Shown here piece after piece: positions 6,151 to 12,832 of a DNA stretch of 22,468 nucleotides. The position numbers and the translations under genes are program-made. Position 1 is the first letter of the stretch; the number at the start of each line of letters is the position of its first letter. Source of the DNA: Endomicrobium sp. (lineage in GTDB: Bacteria; Elusimicrobiota; Endomicrobiia; Endomicrobiales; Endomicrobiaceae). The DNA lies in NCBI GenBank assembly GCA_031273885.1, contig JAISRA010000136.1, forward strand, positions 1 through 22,468, given 5' to 3'. The notes under the pieces are model-generated. The model was not told the origin of the DNA. It did no database searches and saw only the letters and a program-made list of their open reading frames with translations.

Positions 6151-6582
6151 TTATTCATTCTTTTTATCCGAATCAAAATCCAAAGGTAACTGGTTTGGAT
6201 TAAAATTCCTCTGGCTAACCAAAACCTTGAAAAACTCTATAAACTCGTTCGCAATTGCACGTTCTCCGATAACTTCCATATACGCCCAAAAGTTATTTAG
6301 GCAGTAGTTTGCGAGCTTATTTTCCTCGTCAGATAAATTAAAACTTTTTATCTTCACAGGATCGCTGTACAAATCCTCTGTTGTATCCATTTTATTTTTT
6401 TCATCTAAAATTAATTCGCACGTATCATTGACCCAAAAAACCCACTCGTCCCCATTAAAGTCCTTCCAATGAACTCTATTATAATTATCTTGGAACCCTT
6501 CGTAAATTTTTCCGAGTTCCAATGTAGACCCGGATTTTCGCGAATCTGTTATTTTTGTTACTTTAAATTTTACCTCTTTCAT
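6151..6582 (-). CDS. Hypothetical protein, 143 aa
   Basis: Not recognised. Residues 1-57 look like a small beta barrel (KFKVTKITDSRKSGSTLELGKIYEGF...VHWKDFNGDEWVFWV), similar in pattern to SH3-like folds. Residues 75-125 are helical (LSDEENKLANYCLNNFWAYME...EFIEFFKVLV), followed by a polar tail. No signal or membrane segment. Its ATG overlaps the stop of the upstream 52-aa membrane peptide as ATGA, so translation of the two is probably coupled. Position beside ssb suggests an early-transfer role; this is inference. Confidence 0.65.
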   Translation of the reverse strand: MKEVKFKVTKITDSRKSGSTLELGKIYEGFQDNYNRVHWKDFNGDEWVFWVNDTCELILDEKNKMDTTEDLYSDPVKIKSFNLSDEENKLANYCLNNFWAYMEVIGERAIANEFIEFFKVLVSQRNFNPNQLPLDFDSDKKNE

Positions 6583-6737
6583 GATTTCAAAATTGTATTA
6601 AAAATTAGATAAATATATTCGTTAAAAAAAACAGTTAAACAATATAGTATTTTTGCGATAAAAAAGCCTAATGCCAGTCCAAGCAAAATTACTAATATCT
6701 GCATTATATAATTAAAGATTAATGTTATTCGTCTCAT
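6579..6737 (-). CDS. Small single-span membrane protein, 52 aa
   Basis: A short open frame beginning MRRITLIFNYIMQILVILL and containing a strongly hydrophobic stretch (ILVILLGLALGFFIAKILY). A second in-frame ATG at 6704 would give 41 aa. The stop overlaps the start of the 143-aa gene as ATGA, which supports real translation. It starts about 20 bp after the ssb terminator. Function unknown; small membrane peptides in plasmid leading regions sometimes serve in exclusion or as toxins, but nothing here decides that. Confidence 0.55.
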   Translation of the reverse strand: MRRITLIFNYIMQILVILLGLALGFFIAKILYCLTVFFNEYIYLIFNTILKS

Positions 6738-6756
6738 CAGTTTAATTTTTTTTAAA

Positions 6757-6788
6757 AACCCCCTACATCTCTATGAATATAGAGGGTT
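6757..6788 (-). terminator. Terminator downstream of ssb
   Basis: AACCCCCTA (6757-6765) pairs with TAGAGGGTT (6780-6788) with one mismatch. On the minus strand the stem is followed by a T-rich run. An alternative inner stem CTCTAT/ATAGAG (6769-6774/6779-6784) overlaps it. It lies 12 bp after the ssb stop and could terminate or attenuate transcription into the small genes downstream. Confidence 0.7.
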
Positions 6789-6800
6789 AATTAAAATTAG

Positions 6801-7172
6801 TTACTCTTTAACTTCTTCATTACTAGATTCTTCTGTTGCTGCCTTGTGAGCTGTAATAGAAGCCTCAAACACAACGGATTGAATAACTACCTCTGTAACA
6901 AATCGTTTTTCGCCGTCTTTTTCGTAGTCTCTAACTTTGAGCTTACCTGTAACGGCAATCTGATCCCCTTTAACGAAGTACTTAGTGATTACATCAGCAA
7001 CGTTGCCATTACCGACTAAATTAATCCAGTAGCTTTGTTTGATTTTTTCACCATCTTTTTTGTAAGAATCATCAACTGCGATTGACAGATTGACAATTTT
7101 ACCTCCATTTTCAAAAGTTACTAGTTCTGGGTCTTTACCCAATCTTCCGATTAATGATACTTGATTTTTCAT
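6801..7172 (-). CDS. ssb: Single-stranded DNA-binding protein
   Basis: A 123-aa SSB with the OB-fold signature MKNQVSLIGRLGKDPEL, SYWINLVGNGNVADVITKYFVKGDQIAVTGKLKVRDYE and the strand FVTEVVIQSVVF (residues 1-105). The tail is acidic (EESSNEEVKE) but lacks the usual DDDIPF-like tip that recruits host repair proteins. A plasmid SSB would coat the incoming strand during transfer and limit the host response. Its promoter carries the same tandem dyad as the mob operon and the transglycosylase gene, so it is likely induced together with transfer. Confidence 0.93.
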   Translation of the reverse strand: MKNQVSLIGRLGKDPELVTFENGGKIVNLSIAVDDSYKKDGEKIKQSYWINLVGNGNVADVITKYFVKGDQIAVTGKLKVRDYEKDGEKRFVTEVVIQSVVFEASITAHKAATEESSNEEVKE

Positions 7173-7198
7173 AATTTGAATGTTTAAATAATTTTCGT

Positions 7199-7240
7199 TA
7201 AAGTTAACAAATAAATCTTTGTTAGTAATAAATCTTTGTT
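7199..7240 (-). promoter_or_regulatory. ssb promoter with tandem dyad operator
   Basis: AACAAATAAATCTTTGTTAG at 7206-7225 contains the dyad AACAAA-N6-TTTGTT, and a partial second copy (ATAAATCTTTGTT) ends at 7240, 17 bp further. On the minus strand a -7-like box TAACTTTA (7199-7206) overlaps the first dyad; the -33 element is weak (ATTA instead of TTTG). The identical 20-mer occurs at 21748-21767. Confidence 0.65.
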
Positions 7241-8066
7241 TTCTTTATATATCGGTATTGAAGATTTGAGCTTTGAAGTTTTTTTTTTCATTTTCTCTCA
7301 TTAACTTCTGATTTTTACCATATATAAAGAACCATTTTGTTTTTTTTTATACATCGTACATTGTTAGTTCTCGCTTATCGTTTTTCTTTGCCTGGTTAAT
7401 TAGAATTTTAAGAACCAAAAAACCGATAGTTAATGGAACTATGGAATTGAGTGAAATTGAGGCACGAAATGAATGAAATGGAGTAGTTCTATTAACAGAG
7501 GCGTAAATAAATCAAGGAGTTTTCTTTTTCCCTAGTAATTAATTTGATACAAACTTTTTTATCGGATTTTTTTCCTATAGAATATTAAAAAATCTAAAAA
7601 ATCTGATAAAAAAGTGCAGGGGAAAATTCAAATTACTGGAATGAAAGATACCTTTATTTATTTTTTTTTGGTTCATAAAATTCTAAACCTTTGCAAATCG
7701 AAAAACGAGCGAGAACTACTACAATGTAGATACCATATAAAACAAAATGAAGTTCTGATTATAGGTAAATCAAAAATCAGAAGTTAATGAGAGAAAAAGA
7801 AGTCAAATAAATAAAAAATTCCTTTGAGTTAGAAAGTGAGAGAGAGAACTGCACCATTGCAAAAAAGAAATTGCTTTGTCCCGGCACAAAAGTTTGTCAA
7901 GCGTTAGGGATAGTAGCGTAAATCCCGCAAATAGAAAATTATATTTTTATCTATTATAATTGGCTCGGATGAGACAAATTAGAATAGCAATAAAAAATAG
8001 TTTTCTATGAGGAATTGCAGCGGATAGCCCGACCCGTAGGGAAACGCCCAAATCCTTTTTAAAATC
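7241..8066. other. Gene-free structured region between ssb and the transglycosylase
   Basis: About 830 bp without a credible gene on either strand. It is dominated by a long inverted repeat. The outer 26 bp (7291-7316 with 7772-7797) pair perfectly. Pairing continues imperfectly inward to about 7422 and 7661, through matches such as AGTTCTCGCT and AGAATTTTA-GAACC. Within the middle, 7524-7572 and 7591-7639 resemble each other in inverse orientation. To the right are a small dyad, GGGAT/ATCCC (7907-7911/7922-7926), and a GC-richer segment near 8010-8050. Candidates are oriT, a single-strand promoter or a large structured RNA. Confidence 0.7.
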
Positions 8067-8109
8067 TACAAATAAATCTTTGTTAGTAAAGAAATCTTTG
8101 TTACATTTA
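8067..8109 (+). promoter_or_regulatory. Transglycosylase promoter with tandem dyad operator
   Basis: ACAAATAAATCTTTGTTAG at 8068-8086 matches the dyad found upstream of ssb and mob, with a partial second copy (AAATCTTTGTTA) ending at 8103, 18 bp on. A promoter reads TTTG (8079-8082), 19 bases, then TACATTTA (8102-8109), close to the Bacteroidetes consensus TAnnTTTG. The expected RNA start is just upstream of the gene at 8132. Confidence 0.7.
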
Positions 8110-8131
8110 ACGAAGTTAAAAAATAGTGATT

Positions 8132-8932
8132 ATGAAAAAGATATTTTTAAGTTTTCTTCTTGTATATTACTCATATTCATATACTTATGCTAATACTTAT
8201 TCAGCTGTCTCTGAACGTTTTGAAATTATGAATTATAACAGCACTCTTAAGATTGAATTTAACAGCCTGATTTACAACCAAATAATAGAATATCTATCAT
8301 GGAAAACTTTACCTAATATATTTGCTGTGTTTCATTTTTTTGAACCTGTATTTAACGCAAAACTAGAGTATTACGGCGCATCTACGGAACTTAAATATTT
8401 AACATTAATTGAAAGCTCCATTAATGGTCGTACAACAAGCAGTGCAGGAGCCGCCGGCTATTGGCAATTCATGCCTGAAACCGGGCGACAATACGGATTA
8501 CGGAAAAATGAATATGTAAATGACTGGTATAATGTTGTTGCGAGTAGTGATGCAGCAGCTCGTTATTTGCGAGATTCTTATAAGAAGCTGAAAGATTGGA
8601 ATTTAGCATTAGTGAGTTATAACTGCGGGATTGGTAATGTTCAAAAAGCAATAAAAAAGGCAGGAAGCAAAAAATTTTGGCAGCTTTACCCACACCTACC
8701 AAAAGAAACCAGAGACTATATAATTCGGTATTATGCGATGAAATACATTGATATTTTTGGTGATTATCACAATTTTTATTCCGCTCAATTGACCAAAAGT
8801 TGGAATGATGTCTCCATCGTATTTTACGATGGAGAAAGCATTATAAAAAGAGATAATTGGTACTCATTTTTGAACCCGCATATATTGACGAATTACATAC
8901 CTAAAGGTACACCTGTTTTTATTATAAATTAG
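8132..8932 (+). CDS. MltD-like lytic transglycosylase (VirB1-type role)
   Basis: A 266-aa secreted protein with signal peptide (KKIFLSFLLVYYSYSYTYA) and an SLT domain. The catalytic glutamate lies in TLIESSIN (about E94), followed by SSAGAAGYWQFMPETGRQYGL and ALVSYNCGIGNVQKAI, with LPKETRDYI near the end of the domain. The family cleaves peptidoglycan strands. In a conjugative plasmid it would open the wall for the secretion channel, as VirB1 does. A GTG two codons earlier (8126) is a possible start, but ATGAAAAAG fits better. It stands apart from the tra operon on the opposite strand but shares its operator. Confidence 0.9.
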   Translation: MKKIFLSFLLVYYSYSYTYANTYSAVSERFEIMNYNSTLKIEFNSLIYNQIIEYLSWKTLPNIFAVFHFFEPVFNAKLEYYGASTELKYLTLIESSINGRTTSSAGAAGYWQFMPETGRQYGLRKNEYVNDWYNVVASSDAAARYLRDSYKKLKDWNLALVSYNCGIGNVQKAIKKAGSKKFWQLYPHLPKETRDYIIRYYAMKYIDIFGDYHNFYSAQLTKSWNDVSIVFYDGESIIKRDNWYSFLNPHILTNYIPKGTPVFIIN

Positions 8933-8958
8933 GCATTAGGCAACTAAGTATTTTTCTC

Positions 8959-8998
8959 AAAAAGGGGCTGCCCAAAAGCATTGGCAGCCTCTTTTTTT
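8959..8998 (+). terminator. Terminator after the transglycosylase gene
   Basis: GGGGCTGCC (8964-8972) pairs with GGCAGCCTC (8983-8991) with one G-T pair, followed by a run of seven T. It is preceded by an A-run, so it could also act on the minus strand. Confidence 0.85.
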
Positions 8999-9015
8999 GC
9001 TATTTAAAAAAACAA

Positions 9016-9083
9016 CCAGTTCATTATTAAAAATGAACTGGCTAAATAATAATAATTGAAATTTGGGAGGTTGCACAGCAACC
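9016..9083. repeat. Two further hairpins in the non-coding block
   Basis: CCAGTTCATT (9016-9025) and AATGAACTGG (9032-9041) pair perfectly around a 6-base loop. GGTTGC (9069-9074) pairs with GCAACC (9078-9083) around ACA. They lie between the terminator and the repeat array, with no gene. Their role is unknown. Confidence 0.6.
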
Positions 9084-9144
9084 ATTTGATTAGCACACAA
9101 ATATACTATTTTTTTTAGTACCCGGCGGTTTATTTTCTCCGAAA

Positions 9145-9258
9145 AAATGCTAACAAAACAAGACACCTGTTCTGGGTGATCTGTTGTGAACTGCACAAAA
9201 ATTGCTAACAAAATTAAATGCCCGCAGTTGTTCCGGGTACAAAAAATGTTAGCAAAAT
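9145..9258 (+). repeat. 114-bp inverted repeat, right copy
   Basis: Matches the reverse complement of 5398-5511 at 111 of 114 positions. This copy is embedded in the 99-bp-period array. Confidence 0.9.
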
Positions 9259-9384
9259 ATAGCAAAATTTCCGACTGATCTGTTGCTCTTAGAAGAAAAA
9301 ATGCTAACAAAATTATTCGCCGGCATCTGCACAGGTAACAAAAAATGTTAGCAAAATTTCCGACTGATCTGTTGCCACCGGAAC
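9148..9384. repeat. Repeat array with 99-bp period and TGTTAGCA octamers
   Basis: The octamer TGTTAGCA or its reverse complement TGCTAACA, set between an A-run and AAAA, starts at 9148, 9203, 9247, 9302 and 9346. Steps are 55, 44, 55 and 44 bp. Units 9148-9246 and 9247-9345 align without gaps and share TGATCTGTTG at the same offset; a partial third unit follows from 9346. GC-richer spacers with small dyads (CCCG/CGGG) separate the octamers. It is not a CRISPR array: repeats are too short and units are related throughout. No gene is assigned; short coupled frames are discussed as a finding. Confidence 0.8.
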
Positions 9385-9386
9385 AA

Positions 9387-9416
9387 AAAAAAGGAGATAT
9401 TTAAATCTCCTTTTTT
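9387..9416. terminator. Bidirectional terminator at the end of the tra operon
   Basis: AAAAAAGGAGAT (9387-9398) and ATCTCCTTTTTT (9405-9416) form a perfect 12-bp stem with a 6-base loop. T-runs stand on either strand. It lies about 100 bp after the last gene of the leftward tra operon. Confidence 0.85.
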
Positions 9417-9524
9417 ACTAAAATTTGTAAGCAAATCACAACTGTTGAATTATAATCTACCGGGACAGTTGAGTTGTAATCCTAAGTCCAAAGTTAACTA
9501 AAATTTTTGTAAGCAAATCACAAA
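9417..9524. repeat. 25-bp direct repeat pair around the operon end
   Basis: ACTAAAATTTGTAAGCAAATCACAA-type sequence (its last 16 bases GTAAGCAAATCACAA plus flank) occurs at 9417-9441 and, with two extra T, at about 9497-9523. The second copy contains the stop codon of the lipoprotein gene. The core GTAAGCAAA resembles the GTTAGCAAA octamer context of the adjacent array. Confidence 0.6.
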
Positions 9525-10081
9525 TCTGTAACCATCTCATAGTGCCAAGTCGCATCATGCTCCTTGTTGTACATGGTGAATGTAAGGCGAGCCTTGTTGT
9601 ACGTATCAAACCAAGTATATAATTTGACATTATTTAAAGTTATAACTTCTCCGCCCTCGCTTGTGGCGATAATATCGGTGCCAGAAATTACAATGGTGGA
9701 AATGAAATCACCACCACCACTCTGACCATCACAGAGGGAGTTATTGTAGATGGAAAATACATCGGCATCTGCAAGATGCCCTAATTCGATTCGGGCTTTT
9801 AAAAAAGAAAAAGTATCGTCTTTTTCGCAATCCTTTAACTGAAAGTATAACTCAGTATTGGGAGTTATACCGGTTGAATGCAGGTCAAGAGGTTTTTCCG
9901 ACCATAAATTTTTAAGATAAAACGTGCTGCCGTATACGTTAAGAGATAAATTGTCTATATTTAAGGCAACTTCTTTCTCTTTCCCTTTGTCATCGTCGTC
10001 ATCATCGCTACAGCCTGTGGCTACTGGTACCAATGCAACAATGGTTGCAAAAAGGTACAATTTTTTAAAGATTTTTTTCAT
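9518..10081 (-). CDS. Surface-type lipoprotein, last gene of the tra operon
   Basis: A 187-aa protein with a lipoprotein signal peptide (FATIVALVPVATGC, lipid-bearing Cys24) followed at once by SDDDDDD. Acidic residues right after S at +2 match the lipoprotein export signal of Bacteroidetes that sends lipoproteins to the cell surface. The rest is predicted beta-rich (NLSLNVYGSTFYLKNL, KARLTFTMYN). I recognise no family. At the end of a transfer operon, a surface lipoprotein could act in mating-pair contact or surface exclusion; this is inference. Confidence 0.72.
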   Translation of the reverse strand: MKKIFKKLYLFATIVALVPVATGCSDDDDDDKGKEKEVALNIDNLSLNVYGSTFYLKNLWSEKPLDLHSTGITPNTELYFQLKDCEKDDTFSFLKARIELGHLADADVFSIYNNSLCDGQSGGGDFISTIVISGTDIIATSEGGEVITLNNVKLYTWFDTYNKARLTFTMYNKEHDATWHYEMVTDL

Positions 10082-10101
10082 ATTCTAATGTTTTAATTAT
10101 T

Positions 10102-11226
10102 TTATTTTAGATGAACTATAGTATTATAAGTTGTTTCTTTGTTATTGGCATCTATTATAACTATCTCCATTGTTGTTCCGACCGACCAAGTTTCATCCGG
10201 GTCAGGATTGGTCTCCCGATGAAATTCTACGTTGGTGTTCGGGTTCGGATATTGGTGGAGATTTATTAATTCTTTCGCCACCGGATTTCCAGTAATGCAG
10301 GATATTCCAGTAATTACAATTCTACTTAGCTTAACGCCCTCTTCGAGTTCGATGTTGTAATCAATATAGTATACGCTTCGGAAGTCGCAGTTGTTAAACC
10401 AACAGCTTACATCGTCGAAAGTTTTTTTGATTGTGAGTGAGTTAACTGTCGGGTTTCTATAAATGTCAAATTCAACTTCCTGCTGTTTAGTTAATCCAGT
10501 GGCATCTTTAACGGTTAATATTATTTTATGTTTTCCGGAATCAGAGTTCTCCGGCATATATTCTATTTCGGATTCACCTGAATCAATCGGTATTGCCTGC
10601 CCTGTGAGGTATTCAATATCTTTGTAGAACATTGTCCCCTCTCCTGTCCCGCTCACTGTAAAAGACAGATTATATCCCATACCCACAGGATTACCAAGCG
10701 TAGATATATTTAACTTGATTTTTCCCTTTGTCTCTTTTGCGTATAGTTTTTCTTTTGTGAGCTTTAAAGCAGTAAACTCAAACTCTCTTTGCTTAATATT
10801 AATGGTGAGAGCTGCCGTTGAACTGGCATCGGTATTGTCTCTGGCTGAAAAGTTAATTGTGTAACTTTTATCTTCTAGATATGCGGGTTTAAAGTAAACT
10901 TGGTCGTCATCTACCGGGAAATCGGGATAATCTATAATTATTTCATCACCGGGTACATATTTTTTCCCCCGAAAGTAGATAGTCCCCTCCCCACCTGTAA
11001 GCGTGTATAGTACTTTAAAAGTGTTGGGATTAATATCTGATACAAATTCAGGGTTTAACTTAAACCGTATTCGGCACGAATCATTGAAATATATCTCCGG
11101 GTTTTGAGAAGTAAGGGACATCTCAAAAGAAATCGGTCGTATACCGACTATATCATCGGTATATTCTCTATTGTCGCAACTAAGGTAGGAGAGCGAAATC
11201 ATGAGCATAATTAATATTTTTTTCAT
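10102..11226 (-). CDS. TraQ-like (DUF3872-like) lipoprotein with duplicated domain
   Basis: A 374-aa lipoprotein (SLSYLSC, Cys17). Two tandem beta domains follow the same plan. Domain 1 (about 33-145) has GGEGTIYFRGKKYVPGDEIIIDYP...YTINFSARD. Domain 2 (about 150-256) has GTGEGTMFYKDIEYLTGQAIPID...HKIILTVKDATG. This pattern recalls TraQ of Bacteroidetes conjugative elements, which normally carries one such domain in a much shorter protein. A third beta region (about 260-374) has cysteines at 275, 280 and 310. Probably a periplasmic or surface part of the transfer apparatus. Its place after TraO agrees with the usual gene order. Confidence 0.65.
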   Translation of the reverse strand: MKKILIMLMISLSYLSCDNREYTDDIVGIRPISFEMSLTSQNPEIYFNDSCRIRFKLNPEFVSDINPNTFKVLYTLTGGEGTIYFRGKKYVPGDEIIIDYPDFPVDDDQVYFKPAYLEDKSYTINFSARDNTDASSTAALTINIKQREFEFTALKLTKEKLYAKETKGKIKLNISTLGNPVGMGYNLSFTVSGTGEGTMFYKDIEYLTGQAIPIDSGESEIEYMPENSDSGKHKIILTVKDATGLTKQQEVEFDIYRNPTVNSLTIKKTFDDVSCWFNNCDFRSVYYIDYNIELEEGVKLSRIVITGISCITGNPVAKELINLHQYPNPNTNVEFHRETNPDPDETWSVGTTMEIVIIDANNKETTYNTIVHLK

Positions 11227-11256
11227 AAAATAAGATTGTAAAGTTAATAATTATTT

Positions 11257-11844
11257 TTAAAAAGTAATTTTAAAGCCTATTAAAAGGTTCGGTTGACGAT
11301 TACCAATATCACTATTCAGGTAGTAATTGTATCGGGGAGTGATTGTTAACGATAGGAGTTTGTCCACGTGCCTGCCGTAAGTAAGGAGATACATGTCCAA
11401 GTCCAGTGCAGCTGTAAAACCATAAATCCATTTGCTATCGGCAAAAATGGTTCTACCATCCGGCAGGAACTTTATGCCTTTGTTAACATTTTCGTAGCCT
11501 CCGATTATTCCGCCTCCTATAAAAAGGCGGGTGTTTTTCTTGTAATCGAGGTCGAAAAGATTTATGTAGTATTCCAGACTGCCTAAGTACAATTGTATAG
11601 GCATTTTAGATGTCGGAAACTTTTCATTCTCGATTTTTACATCAATTTCTTCTATGTGAACATGAAGCCCGGCTTTAATATAGCTTTCCTCCGACGCATA
11701 ATTTACATAGTATCCGGTGGCTATATAACCGTTTTTTTCGTATCCGCCAATGATCTGTATGGCGGAAGTTCCTCTCACCTGTGCGATACACAAAGTAGAA
11801 CACAATAACAGGATGAGCATAATAATTTTGTTATTCATTTTCAT
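11257..11844 (-). CDS. traO: Conjugal transfer protein TraO
   Basis: A 195-aa secreted protein (signal MKMNNKIIMLILLLCSTLCIAQ) whose alternating pattern and ending (RQPNLLIGFKITF, aromatic last residue) suggest an outer-membrane beta barrel. IGGYEKNGYIATGYYVNY and LFIGGGIIGGYENVNKG fit TraO of Bacteroidetes transfer systems, which follows TraN. It overlaps the end of traN by 14 bp. Its exact role in the channel is not known. Confidence 0.8.
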   Translation of the reverse strand: MKMNNKIIMLILLLCSTLCIAQVRGTSAIQIIGGYEKNGYIATGYYVNYASEESYIKAGLHVHIEEIDVKIENEKFPTSKMPIQLYLGSLEYYINLFDLDYKKNTRLFIGGGIIGGYENVNKGIKFLPDGRTIFADSKWIYGFTAALDLDMYLLTYGRHVDKLLSLTITPRYNYYLNSDIGNRQPNLLIGFKITF

Positions 11845-12832
11845 TGGGTTTTTCGTTTAGTTCTTCTTCTGTCTCGGCATTGATTTGGTCTTTTATTGCT
11901 TTATCCCAACCTTTGGATAGATTGATGGGATTGTTAATATAGTCTTTCGGAATTGGGATGAAATAATTAGAGACAGGTGCGCCGTCTTCCTTTTGTTCCT
12001 GCTCCGATAAAATAACTTTCAATTCGCCTTTTTTGGTGGTTATTCTAAATTTATCAAAGACAAAAGTCCGGTGCATTGTTTTGCCCGGAAGAACAGAGCC
12101 ATAACGTTTGTTATACTCAAAGATTGGGTATATTTCTTTATCGGAATTGCTCTCTACACTCCAATTCTTCGAGCTTTCGCTTAGGAGGAATTTTATTTGG
12201 GATATATCAAATGGAAATGCGGATTTATTCCGAATCTCAAATCTTAGATAAAGTTTGTCAACTCGTGAGTAGGTTCCAATCAGGGAAAAATAGATGGAAT
12301 TATTTGATATATAAATTCGTTTGATTTTACTAGTATGTAGAGAATTTAATCGCCTGGCTTCTTCTTTGTAACCAAGAGTGTCGGTGGCATAATAGACTTT
12401 TTTATCTTTCAGGTATTTTTTATCTTCCTCCGTAACTATTACATCTTCCGCATTTTCTCTATTTTCCGTTACAATGTTCTGGATGCCTCCGAAAAAATAA
12501 AATATTTTATCGGGTTTTTTGTCGGAATAGATAACATGAATGTTGTAATATGTGGAATTGTTATCTATCATGGTAATATCTTCGGTGAGGAATTTTCGGT
12601 TTGCATTTACGCTAAGCACGTAGTGCGCATTAAAAGATTCCGGGTTTTCAATATTCAAATTCCGGCTGCCCAGATTTGTATTTATTTTTTTTATTTCGTT
12701 TGGAAATGTTAGATACGTCTGTACTATTCTTGATACTTCAATTGTATCCAGAACTATTTTAATAGGGTTTGGAGTTTGAGCTTCTAAATTATTCGCAAAA
12801 AACAATATAAGCATAATTAATATTTTTTTCAT
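11831..12832 (-). CDS. traN: Conjugative transfer protein TraN (DUF4138, VirB9-like)
   Basis: A 333-aa exported protein (signal ILIMLILFFANNLEAQ). The N-terminal part (IVLDTIEVSRIVQTYLTFPNEIKKINTN...VLSVNANRKFLTEDITMI) is typical of TraN/DUF4138, the VirB9-like partner of TraM in the outer-membrane core. The C-terminal part has KLYLRFEIRNKSAFPFDISQIKF and ends in a charged tail (AETEEELNEKPNENE). It starts on the stop of traM as TAATG, indicating coupled translation. Confidence 0.85.
   Translation of the reverse strand: MKKILIMLILFFANNLEAQTPNPIKIVLDTIEVSRIVQTYLTFPNEIKKINTNLGSRNLNIENPESFNAHYVLSVNANRKFLTEDITMIDNNSTYYNIHVIYSDKKPDKIFYFFGGIQNIVTENRENAEDVIVTEEDKKYLKDKKVYYATDTLGYKEEARRLNSLHTSKIKRIYISNNSIYFSLIGTYSRVDKLYLRFEIRNKSAFPFDISQIKFLLSESSKNWSVESNSDKEIYPIFEYNKRYGSVLPGKTMHRTFVFDKFRITTKKGELKVILSEQEQKEDGAPVSNYFIPIPKDYINNPINLSKGWDKAIKDQINAETEEELNEKPNENE

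Noticed and set aside
7241..8066. Group II intron or degenerate insertion sequence
   Set aside because: No reverse-transcriptase or transposase remnant, no recognisable domain V or GUGYG-like start, and no clear terminal repeats with target duplication.
7206..8103. Target-site duplication of an inserted element (operator pairs at both ends of the gene-free region)
   Set aside because: The same sequence occurs at the mob promoter, and each copy sits on a promoter. A shared operator explains all three.
8957..9310. Minus-strand 117-aa open frame
   Set aside because: It runs through a terminator, two hairpins and the repeat array. The same peptide appears at 5250-5513 only because the DNA repeat is there.
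9145..9384. CRISPR array
   Set aside because: Repeats of about 17-19 bases alternate in core orientation, spacers are related between units, and no cas genes are present.
9148..9384. Integron attC sites
   Set aside because: GTTAGC and GCTAAC resemble the GTTRRRY/RYYYAAC ends, but the third R/Y position fails, there are no cassettes between sites, and no integrase is present.
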